Below, piece after piece: positions 57,755-64,000 of a stretch of DNA of 64,000 bases (positions are counted from its first letter, which is position 1; each line of letters starts with the position of its first letter). This DNA comes from Phaseolus vulgaris (lineage: Eukaryota; Streptophyta; Magnoliopsida; Fabales; Fabaceae). The position numbers and the translations under genes are program-made. Under the pieces are notes generated by a model, which was given only the letters and a program-made list of their open reading frames with translations, did not search any database and was not told the origin of the DNA. The stretch covers positions 38,440,579 through 38,504,578 of the forward strand of contig NC_023756.2 in NCBI RefSeq assembly GCF_000499845.2, read 5' to 3'.

Positions 57755-60700
57755 ATTAATTTCTTATCTCAGCTCATCAGTTTGAAAGAGAGATACAAGA
57801 AGGTGCAGAATGTTTTATGCTCTTGGCTTGTTCTATAGTTACTGCTAAAGTACAAAAAGATATGTTTGTAGTTCAGGAGTTTATGGATGTATTTCCTAAT
57901 GAGATTCCTGGACTTCCACCTAAAAGAGAGATAGAGTTTGCAATAGACTTGATTCATGGAGCAGGCCCTGTGTCAATTTCTCCATATCGAATGGCACCAA
58001 CGGAGTTAGCGGAATTGAAGAAACAACTAGAAGACTTATTAGAGAAACAATTCATTCGACCTAGTGTTTCTCCATGGGGAGCTCCCGTGCTATTAGTGAA
58101 GAAGAAGGATGGTTCATCACGGTTATGCATAGATTATAGAAAATTAAACAAGTTAACAATAAAGAATAAATATCCTCTTCCTATTATTGACGATCTGATG
58201 GATCAGTTGCATGGCGCAGTTGTCTTTTCTAAAATAGATATGTGCTCAGGTTATCACCAAATTTCAGTGAAAGCGGAAGATGTTCAGAAGACTGCTTTTA
58301 GATCAAGGTATGGTCACTATGAATTTCTGGTCATGCCATTTGGTGTGACCAATGCTCCAGCTATCTTCATGGATTATATGAATCGGATATTTAGACCTTT
58401 TCTTGATAAGTTTGTGGTAGTGTTCACAGATGATATCTTTATCTATTCTCGTACAAGGGAAGAACATGCAGAACATCTTAGAACTGTCCTTAACATTTTG
58501 AGAGAAAAACAGTTATATGCTAAACTTTCAAAATGTAACTTTTGGATGTCAGAAATACAATTTTTAGGACATATCATCTTTGCACAGGGAATATCAGTAG
58601 ATCCTTCTAAAGTGGAGGTTGTACTTCAGTGGGAGCGTCCTAAAACAGTTACATAAATTAGAAGCTTTGTCGGGTTAGCAGGATATTACAGGAGATTTAT
58701 AGAAGGCTTTTCTAAAATAGTGGCTCCTTTGACCCAATTGACTAGAAAGGATCATCCTTTTGCATGGACTGAACAATGTGAGAGAAGCTTTGAGGAGTTG
58801 AAAAGAAGGTTGACTAATGCTCCTGTATTAACAATCCCTGATACCAATCAGTCTTTTGAAGTTTTCTATGATGCTTCCTATCAGGGATTGGGTTGTGTTC
58901 TGATGCAAAATAAGAAAGTTGTTGCCTACGCTTCTCGTCAGTTAAAGGTGCATGAAAGAAACTATCCAACTCATGATCTAGAATTGGTAGCAGTTGTCTT
59001 TGCTTTAAAAATATGGAGACATTTTCTTTATGGAGTTAGTTTTGATGTGTTCAGTGATCATAAAAGCTTGAGGTATTTATTTGATCAGAAGAAGCTTAAT
59101 ATGAGGCAGAGGAGATGGATTGAATTTTTAAAAGACTATGATTTCTAGCTAATATATCATCCTGGGAAGGCAAATGTTGTTGCAGATGCGTTGAGTCGTA
59201 AAAAGATACAAATGTCGTCACTTATGATTAGAGAGCTAGCATTGATTGAAGATTTCAAGAGTATGAATTTGGAGGTTTCCATGTCTTCAAATTGCATTAG
59301 TTCTAATACACTTGTTATAACTAATGAATTTATGGAGAAGGTGAAGGAGAAGTAGTTGGAAGATTCAAAATTGAAGAACTTCATAGGGTTATTAAATACT
59401 GACAAAGCTAAAAACTTCTCTTTAGGAGTGGATGGTATTTTGAGATTCAAAAATACAATTTTCATACCAGAGGATAATGAACTAAAGCATACAGTGTTAT
59501 CTGAAGGTCATAAAAGCAAACTCAGTTTACATCCAGGAATGACCAAGATGTATCAAGATCTCAAGAAGTCTTATTGGTGGCTTGGCATGAAGAATGATGT
59601 AGCTAAGTTTGTAGTTGCTTGCTTGACTTATCAGAAATCAAAGATTGAACATCAATGACCTGGAGGCATGTTAACTCAGTTAGACATTCCAGTGTGGAAG
59701 TGGGACAGTATCTCAATGTATTTTGTTACCCACTTACCACGTATTTTGAGGAAGCATGACTCTATTTGGGTCATAGTGGACAGGTTGACAAAGACGACAC
59801 ACTTCCTACCTATAGACTTGAGAATCTCTATGCGAAAGTTGGCCCATATTTACATAGATGAAATAGTCAGATTGCATGGTGTACCCTCCAGCATAGTTTC
59901 AGATAGAGATCCTAGATTCACCCCAGATTCTGGAAAACACTTCAAGAAGCTTTGGGGACTAAACTCAGACTTAGTTCATACCATCCTCAAACTGATGGAC
60001 AATCAGATAGAACTATCCAATCGTTAGAGGATTTGCTTAGGACTTGTGTGTTAGATCATTTAGGCATCTGGGATGAAATTCTACCTTTGGTAGAGTTCAC
60101 TTACAATAACAGTTACCAAGCTAGCATAGGAATGGCTCCTTTTGAGGCATTGTATGGAAGGAAGTGCAGGACACCTCTATGCTGGTTTCAGGATGGTGAA
60201 AGTGTGTTAATTGGACCAGAATTAATACAACAAACCAATGAGAAAGTCAAAATGATTCAGGAAAGATTGAAAACATCTCTCAGCAGGCAAAAATCTTATG
60301 CAGATCAAAGAAGAAGACCTTTAGAATTCTCTGCGGGTGAGCATGTCCTTTTGAGAGTTACACTGTTCATTGGTGTAGGAAGAGCACTCAAATCCAAGAA
60401 ATTGACTCCTGAATTCGTAGGACCTTACCAAATTCTCCAGAGAATAGGCCCTGTGGCTTATGAAATTGCTTTGCCTCCCTCTTTAGCTAACATTCACAAT
60501 ATTTTCCATGTATCCCAACTAAGAAAGTATGTATCTGATCCTAGCCACATTCTAGAGTCTGATTCCATCCAGGTGAAAGAAAATTTGTCATTTGAAGTGA
60601 AGCCAATCAGAATTTTAGATTCACAAATGAAACAACTTCGTGGAAGGAGTATTCCCATGGTGAAAGCATTGTGGGATCTCATCTCCGGAGATTCCACTTG

Positions 60701-60791
60701 GGAAATTGAAGAGGAGATACGAGCATCATACCCTAACCTCTTTCTTGGTAAGTTCATTTTCGAGGACGAAAATTTTTGTAGTTGGAGATAA
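57755..60791 (+). pseudogene. Ty3/gypsy pol polyprotein (RT, RNase H, integrase, chromodomain), degenerate
   Basis: RT: '[20 protein letters not shown]', '[20 protein letters not shown]', '[14 protein letters not shown]' and active site '[11 protein letters not shown]' near 58430. RNase H: '[20 protein letters not shown]' and '[20 protein letters not shown]'. Integrase: HHCC zinc region with 'HPGMTKMYQDLKKSYWW' and 'ACLTYQKSK', where the last Cys is Tyr. The core has Asp in '[10 protein letters not shown]' and Glu in '[11 protein letters not shown]'; the first catalytic Asp, in 'ISMDFV'-type motifs, reads 'ISMYFV' (codon 59719-59721). Then '[10 protein letters not shown]' and a C-terminal chromodomain-like '[20 protein letters not shown]', which points to the chromovirus (Tekay/Del-like) lineage. 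Stops at 58654, 59146, 59353 and 59656 and a frameshift near 59950 break it. Gag and the 5' LTR are missing. Confidence 0.9.
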
Positions 60792-62244
60792 TGTGAGAAC
60801 GTTCAAAAAAAAAAAGAAAAAAAAAGAATAAAGGTGCAGAGAAGCCCCTTCTCCCCCACCACAGTTTTTTTCTTCTTTCTCTCTCTCTCTCCATATTCTC
60901 TTCTCTCCCTCTCTCCTAATTTTCTCTCCCAATCTTCATCTATTTTAGAATATGATCATACCATGTTGTAGCTAAGGAGTTAAGGAACATTTCTACCCGA
61001 TTAGATTTTCAAACAGAGTAAGTTCATTTTTACTCTAAATATCCTTTGTTCTCTATTTTTCCTTAGGATTTAGTCATCAATCTTGGTAGGGTCAATTGAA
61101 GAAGTTTAATCCTCTCAACTTATTCTACTATATACTGAATTTTTGTTCTGTTTGGATAACTTGCATTAGGCCCGTAAATCTTGAAGCTTATCCAGACTAT
61201 GGGGAATAAAATTCTAAAAGTTGCTTGGAAAGCAAGCAATTGAGGTAAGGGAAGCTAAATTTAATTTTTTAATAGCACCCTAGGATAGAATATCTGAATG
61301 CGGAAGGGACGTGGTCCCAATATTGAATTTCTCTTGCAGGAGTGTTATTTGTTTATATATTGTGTCTTTGTTTATATATTATTTAAACTTTATAAATATT
61401 ATATTTTGATAGTTTGAGAGTTCAATATTGTTTTTGACGTTGGAAAAGTTCTGGAATGATATGAATTTTTAAATGTTATGTGATTGAATGATACGTATTA
61501 TATACGAATGATGTAAATTGTATGAAATTGATGTCATACATTTGGGATAATGTATGAGTTTTTGTTTGATGGTATGTTAAGTATGAAAAGCCTATGTTTA
61601 ACGGAGATCCTCTGGCTTCACTAATGATCTAAGTCATGTAGACTAAGATATTAGGTGGTGAGAAGCTGAGAGGGAGTTCATACACACTGGGTCCCACTGT
61701 AGACACTCAGTATTGGATGTTTGAACTTACCCTGATCCTTTCCATTGGATTCGCTGGTAATCTTTGGATCAGGTGTTAGTCTCTGGTAGGGGCATACTGA
61801 ATGAGTCTTTCGGAAGACGAAGTGGGATTGAAATGAAATCCAATGATTATGATTGAAAATAGATCCATGTGTGGTCTATATGAATGATGGAATTGGTATT
61901 GAAATTTTACATGAAATCATTTAAAGAAATGTTTATAAATTATAAGTCTAAATTGGTTCTATTTCTATGAATTATGTTATGGATTTTCTTTGCACTAGCT
62001 TACCCTTGTTTTTCGTGTTGTGTTTGAACTGCGATGACTGTACTACGTACACGAGCAGATGACCATACTGGTGCAGGAGAGCCTTAGAGGTTTCTGAGTT
62101 TTATTTTGAGCTATGGATATGTAAATATTTGTATTTCTATAAATCCTAATCATGTATTAGGAATATTTTGAAAAACTCCAAGTTTGTATAGAATTTGGTA
62201 GAACTTTTATTATAATAGTTGTATGTAAATTATAGGGTGTTACA
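60792..62244 (+). repeat. Ty3/gypsy 3' LTR
   Basis: TGTGAGAACG...GGGTGTTACA, 1,453 bp, starting directly after the pol stop codon. It is the reference copy for the LTR family found at 1-575, 20607-22019, 29679-30898 and 41736-46650. The 5-mer TTATT follows, inside a copia LTR ('tattacccttaaattattta' compare 45092), so this gypsy element inserted into that LTR. Confidence 0.9.
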
Positions 62245-62488
62245 TTATTACCCTTAAATTATTTACCGATACTATTGCATTAATAGCCAGTTTACAGAGT
62301 TGTTAGTATTCCTATTTTATAGCTTCCAGTATTTGTAGTTTTATTATATATATATATATATATATATATTATTGGAGTAAATAAAAATGTAGGAATTAGT
62401 TTAACAGTTTTGCAAATTTCGTGCATTTACGTTCAATCAATCTCTACAACTTTTTGCCTTATGTTATTTCCTTCAATTAGTTTCTACA
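62245..62488 (+). repeat. Copia 5' LTR, left end replaced by the gypsy insertion
   Basis: This follows the 41752-41986 LTR from 'ttattacccttaaattattt' to 'tttctaca'. A (TA)n run at 62345-62369 lengthens it. It is followed by the primer-binding site 'agtatcagagcc'. Confidence 0.85.
62345..62369. repeat. (TA)n microsatellite in copia LTR
   Basis: TA run inside the LTR, at the place where the 41752 copy reads 'tatattatatgtattattg'. Confidence 0.85.
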
Positions 62489-62514
62489 ACTAGTATCAGA
62501 GCCAAAATGTTATC

Positions 62515-62898
62515 ATGAACTCTACTCAATTATCAGTCTCTATACTTGATGGAAAAAATTAGAATTGGTGGTTGTACAAATGAGAGTTTTGTTTGATTGT
62601 CATGAGTTATGGGATGTCGTTGAGAGTGGAGTGTGTGCATTAGCTGATAATGCAACTGAGGCGCAAGGAGTAGCGCATTGTGACTAGAAGAAGAAGGGCA
62701 ATAAGGCTTTGTATCTCATCGATCAAGGGATGAATGACGAGAGGTTTGAACAGATAGAAGGAGCAACAACTACAAGTGAGGCTTGGACCATTTTGTCAAT
62801 CGATTATAAAGGCGATGACAAGATCAAGGGGTGCGTCTTCAAATCGTAAGACGCCAATATTTATTCTTGCAGATGGAAACCACAGAGACTGTTGATGA
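62515..62898 (+). pseudogene. copia gag N-terminus, truncated and broken
   Basis: It starts 'MNSTQLSVSILDGKN', then in other frames 'NWWLYK', 'DCHELWDVVESGV', 'KKKGNKALYLIDQGMNDERF' and 'EAWTILSIDYKGDDKI'. It retains the segment that is deleted from the relative at 42014. Stops and frame changes break it and it ends at 62898, where another LTR begins. The rest of this copia element is not in the window. Confidence 0.82.
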
Positions 62899-63931
62899 TG
62901 TGATTCCACTAGCCACATAGAGAAAGGTTCTTGACCTTCTTAGGAATCACCTTGAGTTGGACATTATAGAGGCACTTTTCTTAGAGTTGGATCATTGTTC
63001 TAAAACAAGAACTCACCAAAAACTAGTACCAAATCCCAAACTCATTAGGATGCTCCAATTATAGTCAAATTGAACCGAACAAAAAGGCACAAAACACTAA
63101 GCAAACTGAATTTGAAAGTTGGACAGTAAATTGAACCGAACAAAAGCTGGAAAAAGAAGAGAATAAGATGTAGAACATCAAAGAACATAAAGAACCGAAG
63201 CTACACACATTAAATCTGAAAATGCCGAACCAAAAACAACAAGGAACAAGCTAAGACACGGAATTAACAAAGAAGGAAGGAAGGAGAGAAGAAATGCTCA
63301 TGAAGATGGAAGAATGTTGGATGATCTCGTCACTAGAAGTGTGGAATGCTCCTAGATGAGAGTGATGCCGCCACTTGAGGACTCCAATGATCCATCAAGA
63401 TAAGACTAGAGAAGAAGGCTCAAAGCTCTCCAAAGTTCACTCAAAATTTGAGTAGAGTTTTCTTAGATTAATTCCAATCTCTATTTTACAAAGAGAGCAC
63501 CTCTATTTATAGCCTAAGTTGCTGAAAAGTAAGCTACACAAATTCAAAAACTCCCTCCTAAAAAGCTTCTAGAATTTGCGCCTAAAACAAAGCATGAGGA
63601 AGGTGTGATCCCTTCTCTCACTTTGGCACCTCCTTATTTACTCCTACACCTATCTACTAACACCCCCCCTAAGACTCTTAACTAAAGACTAAAAGATGCT
63701 TTAACAATAGAGGTTTCTAATGTTTCCCTCTAAGCACCTTTCTAAACAATATTTATTTAAAACTTGGCTTTGCCCTTCATGGGATGGTCTTTGGGCTTTT
63801 GTGGGCTTTGGCCTTCTTGGGCTTGGGCTTGGGCTTTATCTTTTGCAAAGATTAACAAGAAAAACTTTAAATGTGAAGGCAAATGATCTTGTTCTTCATT
63901 ATAAAAAGCCACCTTTAGTTGATTCTCATCA
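62899..63931 (-). repeat. LTR of a second gypsy-like element
   Basis: On the minus strand it starts TGATGAGAATC and ends GTGGAATCACA, 1,033 bp. The purine-rich tract 'aactcggggagta' lies just outside its 5' end on the minus strand (plus 63932-63944). The left flank is GATGA. The right flank lies beyond the element's internal region and the window. A truncated inverted copy is at 46022-46530. Confidence 0.75.
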
Positions 63932-64000
63932 TACTCCCCGAGTTGGAGAGAATTCGCCCACGAATTCTGAATCCCTGCATATAACAAAGTCAGTTTACTT
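63932..64000 (-). mobile_element. Internal end of the second gypsy-like element
   Basis: Minus-strand 'gaattcgtgggcgaattctc' followed by a polypurine tract resembles the end of plant gypsy internal regions. The remainder is outside the window. Confidence 0.55.

Noticed and set aside
63757..63987. Minus-strand open frame ending in Lys/Pro/Gln repeats
   Set aside because: It spans the internal end, polypurine tract and LTR start of the gypsy-like element, so it is not a gene.
1..64000. tRNA, rRNA or other structured RNA genes
   Set aside because: Only the tRNA-Met-complementary primer-binding sites at 41989 and 62490 resemble tRNA sequence. No complete cloverleaf was found by eye; a covariance-model scan was not possible.

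Overview
This is plant nuclear DNA: very AT-rich, with one clean protein-coding gene in a dense, nested bed of plant transposons (Ty1/copia and Ty3/gypsy LTR elements, an L1-type LINE, CACTA, Mutator-like and smaller terminal-inverted-repeat elements). The element styles suggest a eudicot, most likely a legume of the bean/cowpea/soybean group. That placement is inference from recognised repeat styles, not a database match. No bacterial operon, CRISPR array, rRNA or tRNA gene was found.

Layout. 1-5256: a gypsy LTR fragment, a CACTA end, and a gene-less copy of a repeated 'SAP unit' into which a Mutator-like element (2851-4387) has inserted. That element carries a decayed piece of an importin-beta gene. 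5257-11200: a decayed CACTA element with a TNP2-type transposase, a second CACTA protein and an inserted LINE fragment. 11201-13600: SAP unit 1 with a broken A20/AN1 zinc-finger gene and a CACTA-type MITE. 15222-16229: an intact C2-domain (SRC2-like) gene with its own TATA box. 16230-25900: AT-rich intergenic DNA with several small TIR elements and a solo gypsy LTR that has a perfect target-site duplication.

From 25900 to about 56900 the window is a segmental array. Its unit is: a roughly 1-1.5 kb non-coding flank, a short A20/AN1 stress-associated-protein (SAP) gene on the minus strand with a conserved TATA box, about 1.3 kb of AT-rich DNA, then a gypsy LTR. Copies A (25900-37430), B (37431-46650), C (46651-55785) and the start of D (55790-56913) differ by later insertions: a LINE in A and C but not in B, a short-LTR copia element in B, and a different copia family in C and D. 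Only the SAP gene of copy B keeps all the expected zinc ligands. Copy A has a frameshift in AN1, copy C has lost an A20 cysteine, unit 1 is frameshifted, and an extra fragment in C is fused to LINE sequence.

57755-64000: a chromodomain-type gypsy pol region with its 3' LTR, a copia 5' end, and the LTR of another gypsy-like element running off the window.

The genes do not form a pathway. The window records repeated transposon insertion, segmental duplication of a small zinc-finger gene, and gene-fragment capture. I found no evidence for a new autonomous system. The most novel material is the importin-beta-bearing Mutator-like element, the SAP array with its insertion chronology, and a GC-rich repeat between the two LINE ORFs.
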